From assembly GCA_903929795.1 (NCBI GenBank), contig CAIYWC010000064.1, forward strand, positions 42,159 through 106,158: DNA of 64,000 bases. Direction: 5' to 3'. Positions 1 through 9,146 of this stretch are shown one piece after another. A program made the position numbers and the translations under genes. Every line of letters begins with the position of its first letter. Within the stretch, counting starts at the first letter, position 1. The notes under the pieces are model-generated. The model was not told the DNA's origin and did not search any database. It saw only the letters and a program-made list of their open reading frames with translations. This DNA comes from an uncultured Myxococcales bacterium (GTDB lineage: Bacteria; Myxococcota_A; UBA9042).

Positions 1-622
1 GCCCTTCCCCGCCGTGGATCATCTCCGAAACCAGCCCCGGCTCGCTCGTCTTCTCCGCGCGGATCACGCCGACCACGTGCGCGGCGATGAACGCCAGGAT
101 CGCGTACATCAGCGACTCGTGCACCTCGCCGACCTCGTGGCGCACCGGGTCCGGAATCCCCAGGCTCTTGCTGTACGCCAGCACCAGCCCTGTGCCGACA
201 ATCAGCGTCAGCACGGCAAAAAACGCCACATGCGACGCCTTGACCAGCGCGAACCGCCGCGCGGACGGCTCCAGCTTGGCCGCGCTCGCTGCGCGCCGCA
301 GCTCGGCCAGCAGGCCCGTGGGCGCCGTGAACGCGATGACGAGCCGCACCAGCAGCAGCCCCGCCAGCGCCAGGCCCAGGTCGACGTGCCAGTCCCACAG
401 CTGCTCCAGATAGAGGCGCGCGACCGCCTTGGCCTGATCCAGCGTCACGGTCACGCCGAGCGACGCCAGCTTTTGCTGAATCATCGCGCGGTGTTCGCGC
501 ACGCCGACCAGCTCGTCGCGCAGCAGCACGGTCGCCAGCAGTGCCACAATCACTGCGGCGTTCAGCCAGTGCCAGAGACGCAGGGCAAGCGGGCGCTTGG
601 CGTGGAAATTGAAATCGGCCAT
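1..622 (-). CDS. b-type cytochrome, cytochrome b561 / hydrogenase cyt b-like (3' end outside window)
   Basis: The minus strand is open from an ATG at 622 to the window edge (207 codons, C-terminus missing). The ATG is preceded by AAGGA at good spacing. Four hydrophobic segments are visible, with histidines where haem b ligands sit in this superfamily: RLWHWLNA in helix 1, WDWHVDLG before helix 2, KASHVAFF in helix 3 and GEVHESLM/AAHVVGV near helix 4. This fits a di-haem membrane cytochrome that passes electrons between the quinone pool and a partner dehydrogenase, reductase or cytochrome c. The partner is not visible, so the exact role is open. It lies 81 nt downstream of the membrane protein at 704-2509 on the same strand. 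The family is fairly sure; the subfamily is not. Confidence 0.75.
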   Translation of the reverse strand, partial: MADFNFHAKRPLALRLWHWLNAAVIVALLATVLLRDELVGVREHRAMIQQKLASLGVTVTLDQAKAVARLYLEQLWDWHVDLGLALAGLLLVRLVIAFTAPTGLLAELRRAASAAKLEPSARRFALVKASHVAFFAVLTLIVGTGLVLAYSKSLGIPDPVRHEVGEVHESLMYAILAFIAAHVVGVIRAEKTSEPGLVSEMIHGGEG

Positions 623-703
623 GTGAATTCCTTGCGTGCCTGGAGTGGCCCGCCAGTGTGCGTTTTGCGTCGCGCAGCGTCAAATCCGCGACCGCGCCGG
701 ACG

Positions 704-2509
704 TCAGCGCACCACCAGCGCAGCGACGCTCACGCCGAGCAGCCGCGAATCCGGCGATAGCCCGGCCTCGTCCGGCCGCTGCGGCCGACCGATCAAGAGG
801 TCCAGGCGCCACTCGCGCGCCAGCGCCAGCGCGGTTGGCACCGAGAGCACGTAAGTTCCCGGCCGGTCAACTTGCCACGTGCCAACGGCCTCGCCATTGA
901 CGCGCAGCTCCACCGGCTGCGGCAGGCGCGACTTGCCCAGAAACGGGTGCATCGTCACCGCCACCGTCCGCGGCTGCGCGACCGGCGGCATGGCCAGCTG
1001 GATCGACGCCAGCGGTGCCATCGTCCACGTGCCGTCCGCCTCCGGATTGGCCCAGCCGCGCAGCAGGTACGGCACGACGTCGCCGGTCTCGGTGAACGAC
1101 AGTGTGCTCCCCGGCGCGTAGGGCGCGACGGGCTGCCAGATTCCCGCCAGAAATTCGGCCTTTTGCCAGTTCCACATCCGCGCCGATTCGCCTTCTGCGT
1201 GCGGCCACGTGTGCCAGCGCCACGTCTCGGTATTGCACGCGCCGTCGACATGGAGCGCGATCGCCACCAGCGCCGCCGCGCCCAGGCTCGCCGCTGGCCA
1301 GGTTTTGCGGCCCGCGTCCGCCCGCCAACCCGCCAGCCCCTGCGCCAGAAGCAGCGCGAGGATCGGCACCAGGTCCGTCATCAGCCGCGGACCATAGGCG
1401 CCACCGCCGGTCCACATCGGGTTGAGTGAAATCAGCAACCAGTGCACAGCCAGATAGCCAACCGCGGCGACGGCCAGCCGCGGCTGCGGCAGGGTCCGCC
1501 GGTAGCGCATGAGCAGCCACGCGACCGGCAACAGCCAGGCGCAATACAGGAGCAGGCCGCGCTGCGGGCTTACGAGGTTTGCGGCCAGCGCTTGCAAGAA
1601 CTCCGGATTGCCCAGCGGATGCCGATAATACGGCGGCAGCGGGTGGCCCCAGACGCCGCACGCCCACAGCCAAAACGGCGCGAGCCACGCCAGCACAGTC
1701 AGGCCAAACCGCAGCGGCAACGGCTGCAACAGCAGACGTGGCCAGGTCCGCCATGGCCCCGGCGCAGCGCGGTGCACGTGGTCGAGCAGCAGCAAACCGG
1801 TCGCGGCAACCGCCAGACTGTAGCTCGGTCGAAGCAGGTACAGCCAGGCGCCCAGCGTGCCCAGCAGCACCGGCGAGACCGGCTTGGCCAGCGCCAGGCG
1901 CCGCAGGTGCAGCAGCAACAGCGTCAGAACCAGCACGCCCCAGGTGTGGCTCCACAGCGCGCGGCTCGCGGTACTCAGCAGCGGCGAGCCTAGCCCGACG
2001 ACGATCGGCACCACCCAGCTCCACGGCGCCGCCAACCACGTCCGCCCCAACGCCCACAGCAGCAGCACGGTCACTGCCGTTAGCAGCGCCGCCAGCTCGT
2101 GTTGCAGCTGCTCGTCCAGCCACGGCGCGTATTGGCCATCGGGCGTCAACACGGTCTCCCCCGCCGACTCGCGCCACGCCAGCAGCGGCGCGCTCTGCAG
2201 CGGCGTCCCCGGCGGATAGTGCGACACGACGTGCCCACGCGCCGCGTCCAGCTGGTAGGGATAGCGCGGCTCCGGCACGCCATCGGCGCCCGGCACCAGC
2301 TGGAACGGCAGCTTGTAGCGATCCAGCAGCAGCGTGTTGTGGTGCAGTACGGCGTCGCTCGCCAGCAGCGTGTAGCGGGAATCCGCCATCTGGACCACCG
2401 GAGCGGTCCAATAGAACCAGCCCAGCAGCACCGTGAACAGCATCGCCAGCGGCGCGTCGAGCGGCTGCAGCGGGTTGGGACGCGGCGGCTGGCGGGGCGT
2501 GCGCTTCAC
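704..2509 (-). CDS. polytopic membrane protein, GT-C glycosyltransferase-like
   Basis: A protein of about 601 residues with roughly ten hydrophobic helices and a soluble C-terminal part of about 130 residues. The first helix (MLFTVLLGWFYW) is followed by an extracytoplasmic loop containing YPPGTPLQSAP and later ALWSHTWG, a layout seen in GT-C-type integral membrane glycosyltransferases and related unassigned proteins. No diagnostic catalytic motif stands out, so the function is not assigned. The frame is open back to an ATG at 2656, but that start would overlap the promoter of the divergent channel gene. I chose the GTG at 2509, just before the basic KRTPRQPPR stretch that leads into helix 1. 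The stop is certain, the start is not. Confidence 0.7.
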   Translation of the reverse strand: MKRTPRQPPRPNPLQPLDAPLAMLFTVLLGWFYWTAPVVQMADSRYTLLASDAVLHHNTLLLDRYKLPFQLVPGADGVPEPRYPYQLDAARGHVVSHYPPGTPLQSAPLLAWRESAGETVLTPDGQYAPWLDEQLQHELAALLTAVTVLLLWALGRTWLAAPWSWVVPIVVGLGSPLLSTASRALWSHTWGVLVLTLLLLHLRRLALAKPVSPVLLGTLGAWLYLLRPSYSLAVAATGLLLLDHVHRAAPGPWRTWPRLLLQPLPLRFGLTVLAWLAPFWLWACGVWGHPLPPYYRHPLGNPEFLQALAANLVSPQRGLLLYCAWLLPVAWLLMRYRRTLPQPRLAVAAVGYLAVHWLLISLNPMWTGGGAYGPRLMTDLVPILALLLAQGLAGWRADAGRKTWPAASLGAAALVAIALHVDGACNTETWRWHTWPHAEGESARMWNWQKAEFLAGIWQPVAPYAPGSTLSFTETGDVVPYLLRGWANPEADGTWTMAPLASIQLAMPPVAQPRTVAVTMHPFLGKSRLPQPVELRVNGEAVGTWQVDRPGTYVLSVPTALALAREWRLDLLIGRPQRPDEAGLSPDSRLLGVSVAALVVR

Positions 2510-2597
2510 GAGGCAAAAGTTCCAATGACGGCGCGAGGTGGCGCAGTGGTGCGAATCGAGTCTGACCGGCCGGGCAAGCGCGGTCAAGCCGTCCGCT

Positions 2598-2626
2598 TTG
2601 ACCCGCCGCCATCGCGCGCCTACATT
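2598..2626 (+). promoter_or_regulatory. sigma-70-like promoter of the FNT channel gene
   Basis: TTGACC (2598-2603) and TACATT (2621-2626) are separated by exactly 17 nt and end 35 nt before the ATG at 2662. This is a good match to the housekeeping -35/-10 consensus and sits in the divergent intergenic region. Transcription has not been shown; the call rests on motif and spacing alone. Confidence 0.5.
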
Positions 2627-2661
2627 ATTGTCGCGCTCAGGCGCGATCGGAGGCATGCGCC

Positions 2662-3576
2662 ATGGCGACCGACATCCCGGACATCAAGGTTGACGCGCTC
2701 TTGCCCGCGGAGATGGCCGCCCGGGCCGAGGACATCGGCGTGCGCAAGGCGCAGATGGCCGCGCCAGACATGTTTGCGCTCGCGGTGTTGGCGGGTGCGT
2801 TCATCGCCATGGGCGCGGTCTTTGCCACCACCGTCACGTCCGGCACCATCGCGGTCAAGGCCGCCGACGGCGCCACCGCGCTCACCACCGCGCTGCCGTA
2901 CGGCCTGACGCGCCTGCTTGCAGGCGTGGCGTTCTCGCTCGGCCTGGTGCTTGTCGTCGTCGGCGGCGCGGAGCTGTTCACCGGCAACAACCTCATCGTC
3001 ATGGCCTGGACGTCGCGCAAGGTCAGCACCGCGGCGCTTTTGCGCAGCTGGGCGATCGTCTACGCCGGCAACTTCGTCGGCGCCATCCTGAGCGCCGGTC
3101 TGGTGTTTTGCAGCAAGCAGTATCTTTTTGCCGGCGGCGCGGTCGGCCTGAACGCGCTCAACACCGCCAACGCCAAGGTCAGCTACGACTTCACGCAAGC
3201 GCTCGCGCTCGGCATCCTCGGCAACGCGCTGGTCTGCATGGCGGTTTGGCTGTGCTACTCGGCGCGCAGCACGGGCGACAAGATCCTCGCGATTATCCTG
3301 CCCATCAGCGCGTTTGTCGCCGCCGGCTTTGAGCACAGCATCGCCAACATGTACTTCATTCCCGTGGCCTTGCTGATCAAGGGCTTTGCCGCCGAGGACT
3401 TCTGGCAGCAGATCCACGCGACGCCGGCCAGCTATGCCCACCTGACCTGGCAACGCTTCTTCGCCGCCAACCTGCTGCCGGTCACGCTCGGCAACCTGAT
3501 CGGCGGCTCGCTCATGGTCGGCGCGATTTACTGGTTTGCGTACCTGCGCGGCAAAGCCAAGGGCGTCGCGCGCTAA
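2662..3576 (+). CDS. formate/nitrite transporter (FNT/FocA-NirC) family channel
   Basis: A 304-residue inner-membrane protein with six hydrophobic helices. It carries the family's GGAELFTGNN signature after helix 2 and a matching second half (GFEHSIANMYFIP). FNT proteins are pentameric channels for small monovalent anions such as formate, nitrite or hydrosulfide; the substrate cannot be read from the sequence. GGAGG at 2649-2653 lies 8 nt before the ATG, and a promoter is visible at 2598-2626. The N-terminus is some 30 residues longer than the first helix needs and is hydrophilic. The gene ends convergently with the nucleotidyltransferase gene, overlapping it by 4 bp. No formate lyase or nitrite reductase lies beside it. 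Confidence 0.92.
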   Translation: MATDIPDIKVDALLPAEMAARAEDIGVRKAQMAAPDMFALAVLAGAFIAMGAVFATTVTSGTIAVKAADGATALTTALPYGLTRLLAGVAFSLGLVLVVVGGAELFTGNNLIVMAWTSRKVSTAALLRSWAIVYAGNFVGAILSAGLVFCSKQYLFAGGAVGLNALNTANAKVSYDFTQALALGILGNALVCMAVWLCYSARSTGDKILAIILPISAFVAAGFEHSIANMYFIPVALLIKGFAAEDFWQQIHATPASYAHLTWQRFFAANLLPVTLGNLIGGSLMVGAIYWFAYLRGKAKGVAR

Positions 3577-4313
3577 CGCTCTGTTTCCCAAGGTAAATAG
3601 ATGTGCCGATCCGCGCGGAATGTCTCCTGCGCGTCGGCGTAATCCGCCGGCCGGCCGATATCCAGCCAGCGGCCGTGGCGCCAGTCAAAAGTGCCAATCG
3701 GATCGCCGGCTTTCAACATCGCCAGCACCAGATCGTCGAAACCGAAGCGCTGGCCGGGCCGAAAATAGTCCAGCACGCGCCGGTTCATCGCGTAAACGCC
3801 CATCGAGACCTGGTTCTGGATTGCCGGTTTCTCCTTGAAAGCCGTGACATTGCCGACCTCATTGGTCTCCAGCACGCCAAATTCCGAGCGCACTTCGCGC
3901 ACGAACGTCGCCACGGTCAGCGTGTGGCCGCTCGCCACGTGCTGCGCGCGGACGGCCGCGAAGTCGATGTTGGACAGCACGTCTCCGTTCAGCACCAAAA
4001 AATTCTCCGGCAGCAGCTCACGCGCCAGCGCCAGCGGACCGACCGTACCCAGCGGCTCCTCCTCGCGCTGGTAGATGAGCTCCACGCCATAGCGCGCACC
4101 GTCGCCCAACACCGCCTCGATCAGGTGGCCGAGGTGGCCGATGGACACGATGACGCGCCGCGTGCCGTAGTGCGCCAGTTGCCGCAGCAGCACCTCGGCG
4201 ATCGCGTCTTTGTCGATGGGCACCAGCGGCTTGGGAATGAACGCCGTGTACGGATACAGCCGCGAGCCCACGCCACCTGCCAGCATGACCGCCGTGACCG
4301 GAAGTGCCGCCAT
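3573..4313 (-). CDS. sugar-phosphate nucleotidyltransferase
   Basis: A 246-residue NTP_transferase protein of the mannose-1-phosphate guanylyltransferase / glucose-1-phosphate nucleotidyltransferase group. The N-terminal nucleotide loop LAGGVGSRLYPYT is followed by the sugar-phosphate lysine motif IPKPLVPI, the metal/nucleotide motif LNGDVLSN and the FKEKP loop. There is no C-terminal left-handed helix or PMI domain, so it is the short single-domain form. It would activate a hexose-1-phosphate for the glycosyltransferases encoded upstream. It is the last gene of the operon and starts one base after the aminotransferase stop. Which NTP and sugar it uses is not decidable here. Confidence 0.88.
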   Translation of the reverse strand: MAALPVTAVMLAGGVGSRLYPYTAFIPKPLVPIDKDAIAEVLLRQLAHYGTRRVIVSIGHLGHLIEAVLGDGARYGVELIYQREEEPLGTVGPLALARELLPENFLVLNGDVLSNIDFAAVRAQHVASGHTLTVATFVREVRSEFGVLETNEVGNVTAFKEKPAIQNQVSMGVYAMNRRVLDYFRPGQRFGFDDLVLAMLKAGDPIGTFDWRHGRWLDIGRPADYADAQETFRADRHIYLPWETER

Positions 4314-5489
4314 CTAGGCCCCCACGAGCGCGTTGCGCAGCGCCTGGACCACGAACACGACCTCGTCCGGCGTCAGCGTCGGCGACAGCGGCAGCGTCAA
4401 GATGCGCGGCGTCAAAATATCCGTCATTTCAAGACCTTCCTTGCGCACCAGCGGCGTGTTGCCGTGGTACGTGAACGTGTGAATCGGCCGGTAGTGGATG
4501 CTCGTCTGCACGCCCGCGTCGCGCAGCCGCTCCTGGACGGTCTGGCGGTGGACGCCGGCGGGCAATAGCACCGGCAAAATATGAGCCGCGGTGCGGCCTT
4601 GCGCCGGGCGATGGCGAAATGGCACCGTCACCGCCGGCAGCGCGTCCAACGCTGCGTAGTAGTGCTGCACGACCGCCGCCCGCGCCGCGTTGTTCGCCAC
4701 CAGCCGCGAAAGCTGCGACAGCCCGAGCGCCGCGCGCATTTCGTCAATCCGGTAGTTGAAGCCCAACGCCACGACATCATAGCTGAAGGCGTGACCCTTG
4801 TGACGGTCCATCGTCAGCGTCGTCATGCCATGCGCGCGGATCAGCCGCAGCTTCTCGGCCAACTGCGGGTCGCGCGTCACGACCATGCCGCCCTCGCCGG
4901 TCGTCATGTTCTTGTTGGAGAAAAACGAAAAACAGCCGATCGCGCCGATGGTCCCCAACGCGCGCGGCGTGTGCGCGGCGTCGATCCAGCCGTCGGCCAG
5001 CGGTCCATGCGCGTTGTCCTCGACGATCACCAGCTTGAATTCCTCAGCGATCTTGCGGAGCTCCACCATGTCGCACGGCTGGCCGGCGTAGTGCACCGGC
5101 AGGATGGCCTTGGTCCGCGGCGTGATCTTGGCGCGCACGTCCTGCGGGCACAGCGTCCAGTCGGTGTCGCTCGCCACGTCCGCCAGGACCACCGTCGCGC
5201 CGGTGTACAGCACGGCGTTGGCCGTCGCCACGAACGTCAGGCTCGGCAGGATGACCTCGTCGCCTGGGCCCACGCCCGCCGCGACCATCGCCATGTGCAG
5301 CGCAAGCGTGCAATTTCCAACGGCAAAACAGTACGGCGGCTCGGCGGGGTCCAGCGCCCGCGCAAACGCCTGCTCAAAAGCCTGCGTGCGCTCGCCCATC
5401 GTCAGCCAGTTGCTCTCCAGCGCCGCCGCAACCGCATCGCGGTCCTCTTGCGTCAGCCGCAGATCAGACAAGGGAATTCGCCAGTTCAT
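4314..5489 (-). CDS. DegT/DnrJ/EryC1/StrS family PLP aminotransferase
   Basis: A 391-residue sugar aminotransferase. The PLP-binding lysine is K193 in FFSNKNMTTGEGG, and the upstream IVEDNAHGP motif supplies the conserved Asp of the fold. These enzymes transfer an amino group, usually from glutamate, to a keto-sugar nucleotide such as a 4-keto-6-deoxyhexose. It therefore predicts an amino sugar in the polysaccharide made by this operon, although no dehydratase to make the keto-sugar is encoded nearby. It overlaps the preceding glycosyltransferase by 4 bp (ATGA-type junction), consistent with translational coupling. Confidence 0.93.
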   Translation of the reverse strand: MNWRIPLSDLRLTQEDRDAVAAALESNWLTMGERTQAFEQAFARALDPAEPPYCFAVGNCTLALHMAMVAAGVGPGDEVILPSLTFVATANAVLYTGATVVLADVASDTDWTLCPQDVRAKITPRTKAILPVHYAGQPCDMVELRKIAEEFKLVIVEDNAHGPLADGWIDAAHTPRALGTIGAIGCFSFFSNKNMTTGEGGMVVTRDPQLAEKLRLIRAHGMTTLTMDRHKGHAFSYDVVALGFNYRIDEMRAALGLSQLSRLVANNAARAAVVQHYYAALDALPAVTVPFRHRPAQGRTAAHILPVLLPAGVHRQTVQERLRDAGVQTSIHYRPIHTFTYHGNTPLVRKEGLEMTDILTPRILTLPLSPTLTPDEVVFVVQALRNALVGA

Positions 5490-6778
5490 CGTCGTTTCTC
5501 CGCCACTTGGTTCAAGATCTCCGCCAACCGCGCCGCCGCTTCCGGCGCTGTCAGCCCAGCCACGCTGCGGTCGACCACGCGCTGCCGACCCGCAGTGAAT
5601 TCGCGCAGGATGTACTGCGCCATGCCGTCCACATCGCGAATCGCGAACTGGGCGCCCGCGTCGTAGTCCCTCAGAATCGCGTCGGATTCCGGATTGTCGC
5701 TGACCGACAGGATCGGCCGTCGCGCGCCCAGGTAGTCATAGAATTTGCTGGCAATCCGCTGGTCCGCGTTCGGCTCCGCCACGTACACCAGCACATCCGC
5801 AGCCTGGCACAGCGCGCCGACCTTGTGGTACGGCACCGGTGGCTCCAGCTGCAGCAGGTCGCGCACCCCGAGTGTTTCCGCGAGCTTGAGCGCGTCGCCG
5901 CCAAACGCGCCCGTCGAGACGACCTGAATCGCCTCGCGTGGCACGCCCAGCGCGACCGCGCCGGCCAGCGCGCGCACCAGTGGATCCGCGATGCGAAACC
6001 GCGAAAAATTGCCCAGGTGCAGCAGTGTGAACCGGTCAAAGCCGGGATGGCTGCCGTGGCTGACCAGCTCCGCGTCGTAGAAGTTGCGAATCAGACTGAA
6101 CTTTTCCGGCGCCATGTCCGGGTAGAACGCGCGATAGTCGTCCAGCGAGACCTGCGTGTTGATGACCATGTGCGCGGCGTTTTCGAAGCAAAACCGCTCC
6201 AGCCGGTCCTCCAGCCACCGCTGCGGCCCCGGGCGCCGCGGCCGCCGCAGCTTGCACGGCGCCCAGATATCGCGAAAATCCTGGATGACCGGCAGCCCGG
6301 TCTTGCGGTGCAGCTGCGCGCCGACGACCGCCGCTGCGAACGGGTCAGCGTTGACGACGATCGCCTCGATCTCTGGATTCTTCTTGAGGATCTTCAGCGC
6401 CGCGCGGTACGCCCACGGCATGTCCGGGCTGTGTTCGCCCAGCGGAATCAGGTCCGGATCCTGCAGCCACTTCGGCAGCAGCCGCTCGTGCCACTTGACG
6501 CGCTGGACGGTCGCCACCGCGCGCGATTTGGTCAGCGCGCCGGACTGCAACGCGGCAAAAGTCGGCGCGGCGCGGCGGCTGTAGTCGTACGTCACGGCCA
6601 CTTCCGGCGGCACAAAGCGCGGCAGATCGGCGTCCACGCCGTCGGTCGGCCAGAGATCCGCCAGCACAACGGGCAGCCAGCCCTGGGCCGGCAGGTGCCG
6701 GACGAATTTCAGCGGCCGCAGCGCGCCAACCTGGCTCTGCGGCGGGAAGTATGGAGAAATATATAGGAATTTCCGCAT
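5486..6778 (-). CDS. GT-B glycosyltransferase (family 4-like)
   Basis: A 430-residue protein starting MRKFLYISPYFPPQSQVG, the typical N-terminus of GT4-type enzymes that act on cell-surface glycans. The N-terminal half holds the acceptor-domain motif VIQDFRDIW. The C-terminal half has the nucleotide-sugar Rossmann region (LLHLGNFS, QLEPPVPYHKVGALCQAADVLVYV) and SKFYDYLGARRPIL, the usual donor-binding segment. It probably transfers a sugar to a lipid-linked intermediate on the cytoplasmic membrane face. It is in the middle of the operon, 3 nt after the upstream gene and overlapping the downstream one by 4 bp. Confidence 0.87.
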   Translation of the reverse strand: MRKFLYISPYFPPQSQVGALRPLKFVRHLPAQGWLPVVLADLWPTDGVDADLPRFVPPEVAVTYDYSRRAAPTFAALQSGALTKSRAVATVQRVKWHERLLPKWLQDPDLIPLGEHSPDMPWAYRAALKILKKNPEIEAIVVNADPFAAAVVGAQLHRKTGLPVIQDFRDIWAPCKLRRPRRPGPQRWLEDRLERFCFENAAHMVINTQVSLDDYRAFYPDMAPEKFSLIRNFYDAELVSHGSHPGFDRFTLLHLGNFSRFRIADPLVRALAGAVALGVPREAIQVVSTGAFGGDALKLAETLGVRDLLQLEPPVPYHKVGALCQAADVLVYVAEPNADQRIASKFYDYLGARRPILSVSDNPESDAILRDYDAGAQFAIRDVDGMAQYILREFTAGRQRVVDRSVAGLTAPEAAARLAEILNQVAEKRR

Positions 6779-6781
6779 GGG

Positions 6782-7747
6782 CTAGCCGACCTCCGCCAGC
6801 GTTGCCAGTTCCGGCAGCCACGGTTCCAGCAGCTCGGCGAGCCAGCTGTGGCGACCCGGACCGAGCAGCCACGGCGCGTCCACCGCGTGGCCCAGCTGCC
6901 GCGCCAGCACGGAGTCGTACAGGTGGACCAGCAGCGACTGCGGCTCCGGTTGCACGGGCTGGCCCGCCGGTCGCGGCCGCAGCAGCGCACCGCAGATCTC
7001 CGGCGCCAGGGGAAAGAAAACCGACGGCGGCAGCAGCGTCAGCCCGGCGATCGACTGGTTGTGCGTCTCGGCTTCCAGCAGCCGCGGTCCCAGCTCGTAG
7101 AGCCGCTGCGCCCGGTCCGGCGGCAGCGCGGCGATCCGCTCCAGCAACCGCAGCAGCACCGGCGAGCGCGGCGCAAACCCGAGCACGGCGTTGTTGCAGG
7201 CCTGGTCAAACAGCGGGTCCACGGCGCGAAAATGCGCGGCCGCCCGCGGCGAACGGCGAATGACCTCGCGCAGGCCCATCAGCGCACCCGCGCGCGCCCA
7301 CGTCAGCGGCGACCGGCTGTTCACCACCGCGGCCGGCAGGCAGACGTGCTCCAGCCCAGCCACGCCGTCCAGCGGCCACAGCGGCGCAAAGGACTGCAGC
7401 GCGACGACGTCGGCGTCGACATACAAGCCGCCGTTTTGCCACAGAATTTCCAGCCTGAGCAGGTCGGCCTTCGCCGCGGGCTTGGCCAGTTGCGCCAGGA
7501 GCCCGGCCAGCCGGTGCTGCAGTTCTGCGGGCAGACCGTCGAGCTCCGGCGGCGCCAGATCCAGCGCAAAATTGGGCTGTTGCAGCAGGTTGGCGACCAG
7601 GCCGTCGCGCGCCAACTCCGGCGCCTGGCTGTGCAGCACCACGCGCTCCGCGTCCGAGCGCGCCAGCAGCGTCCGCACGGCCAGCCACGCCAGCGCGGGC
7701 AAGCGCGGGCCCAGCCAGATCAGGTGGATGGTGCGCGGAATCGCCAT
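6782..7747 (-). CDS. DXD-motif glycosyltransferase (OCH1/capsule-type, GT32-like)
   Basis: A 321-residue protein starting MAIPRTIHLIWLG, the usual opening of sugar-binding-region glycosyltransferases (Gly_transf_sug; compare IPKIIHQIW). The metal-binding DXD is in the motif ILWQNGGLYVDADVV, and KADLLRLEIL precedes it as in the family. It lacks a signal peptide and would act in the cytoplasm on the growing glycan. The frame is open further upstream to about 8059, but that extension lies inside the preceding glycosyltransferase in another frame and is Arg-rich. The ATG at 7747, one base after the upstream stop, is the real start. The donor sugar is unknown. Confidence 0.85.
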   Translation of the reverse strand: MAIPRTIHLIWLGPRLPALAWLAVRTLLARSDAERVVLHSQAPELARDGLVANLLQQPNFALDLAPPELDGLPAELQHRLAGLLAQLAKPAAKADLLRLEILWQNGGLYVDADVVALQSFAPLWPLDGVAGLEHVCLPAAVVNSRSPLTWARAGALMGLREVIRRSPRAAAHFRAVDPLFDQACNNAVLGFAPRSPVLLRLLERIAALPPDRAQRLYELGPRLLEAETHNQSIAGLTLLPPSVFFPLAPEICGALLRPRPAGQPVQPEPQSLLVHLYDSVLARQLGHAVDAPWLLGPGRHSWLAELLEPWLPELATLAEVG

Positions 7748-7748
7748 G

Positions 7749-9146
7749 TTAGGAGTGCGCCGGAGGTTGGACGGCCGGCAGCTCCGGCGGCGCGTCGATG
7801 CGCAAACCGACCGGCCATTGGTAGCCGTCCGACCGCCCGCGAATGGACGAAACCGCGACAAGCAGGCCTTGCAGCCCCCACCACGGCCACAGGTGCCGGT
7901 TGACCATCCGCGCCCAAGCCATGGGCGACCGCGGGTTGAAGCGCTTGGGCGGATGCGCGGCAATGTGCGCCTGGGCCGACGCATAGGCCGCCTCGTACTG
8001 CGCGTAGACAACGTCCGGCGCCACGCGCGTGCGCGCCCGCACAGCTGCCCGCTCGCCATACGCGCGTCGCTCGTCCGAGTGCGCGAGCATCCGGTACAGC
8101 GCGTCGCCTAGCCGATCGTGCTCGCCCGGTCCCGACGCCACGAGCACGCCGTCGTGGCCGTCCTGGACCTGGAACGCGACGCCCATCTTGTCGTCGATCG
8201 CCACCACCGGCACGCCGCACCACAGCGCCTCTGAAATCACCTGCCCGTAGGTTTCCGTCAGCGACGCGTACGCAAAAACGTCGGCGTGGCCGTAGTAATT
8301 GCGCAGGTCGCGCTGGGCTTTTTCGCCAGGAAAATCAACGCGATGGGCGATGCCGAGCCGCTCCGCCTGTTTGACAAGCAACCGGTGCTCCTGGCCGTCG
8401 CCCACCAGCGTCAGGGACGCGTCCGGCAGCCGCGGCAGCACGTGGCTCGCAAAGACCTGAATGACCTTGTCGATGTCCTTTTCCCGCGCGTGGCGGCATA
8501 CGACGATGATGCGCTGGCCTTTGGCGAAGTCGGCGCGAAACGGATCGGCGCCCAGCGGCTGGTCAAAGATCGCGACGTCAATGGGCCGCGGGATCGTGTG
8601 CAGCGGCACGTCCAAACCAAATTCTTTCCAGTAGTTGGCGAGCGCCTGACACTGGACGATCAGGCCATCGCCGGAGTTGTAGACCTTGGCGAACGACGCT
8701 TCCACGCGCGGCGCCAGGCGCGCCCAGGCGTTGCGGATGGCCTCGATTTGATAGATCTTGTTGGGCAAAAGGTGCTGAGCGAAGCCGGGCAAGTAGATCG
8801 TGTTGGTCGAAAGGCACGGAATTCCGTGGAGTTCCCGCATCATCGGCGCCCAGTGCATCAGCAGGCTGTTGGCATGGGAGTGGATGACATCGAATTTCTG
8901 GGTGTTGTTGAACGCGCTCGGTGGCCAGGCAAACGGCATCTGGACGCCAGGGTGCGCGCGAAACGTCAATGAACTCAGGAGCAACGAGCCAGGCGCCGCC
9001 GATGGCTCGTCCGCGCCTGGATGCGGGCCGACAATGGTCACCGTGTGGCCGCGGCCCTCCATGTAGCGCTTGAGCGCCTGGGTCGAGAGCGACGGCCCGC
9101 AGGCAAAAGTGACCACCGGGTAGTCGGTCAGGATGGCGATGTGCAC
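7749..9146 (-). CDS. GT4-family glycosyltransferase
   Basis: A 465-residue GT-B enzyme. The N-terminus VHIAILTDYP with the Gly-containing loop ACGPSLSTQALKRY is the acceptor domain. The C-terminal half has the retaining-GT4 E-x7-E motif in SLTETYGQVISEALWCG. I chose the GTG at 9146 because AGAGG sits about 10 nt upstream and the frame beyond it is an out-of-frame shadow of the deacetylase gene; the two genes overlap by 19 bp. The last 60 or so residues (NRHLWPWWGLQGLL onward) extend past the GT4 fold and contain an amphipathic or weakly hydrophobic stretch that may attach it to the membrane. This is the second gene of the polysaccharide operon. Confidence 0.88.
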   Translation of the reverse strand: MHIAILTDYPVVTFACGPSLSTQALKRYMEGRGHTVTIVGPHPGADEPSAAPGSLLLSSLTFRAHPGVQMPFAWPPSAFNNTQKFDVIHSHANSLLMHWAPMMRELHGIPCLSTNTIYLPGFAQHLLPNKIYQIEAIRNAWARLAPRVEASFAKVYNSGDGLIVQCQALANYWKEFGLDVPLHTIPRPIDVAIFDQPLGADPFRADFAKGQRIIVVCRHAREKDIDKVIQVFASHVLPRLPDASLTLVGDGQEHRLLVKQAERLGIAHRVDFPGEKAQRDLRNYYGHADVFAYASLTETYGQVISEALWCGVPVVAIDDKMGVAFQVQDGHDGVLVASGPGEHDRLGDALYRMLAHSDERRAYGERAAVRARTRVAPDVVYAQYEAAYASAQAHIAAHPPKRFNPRSPMAWARMVNRHLWPWWGLQGLLVAVSSIRGRSDGYQWPVGLRIDAPPELPAVQPPAHS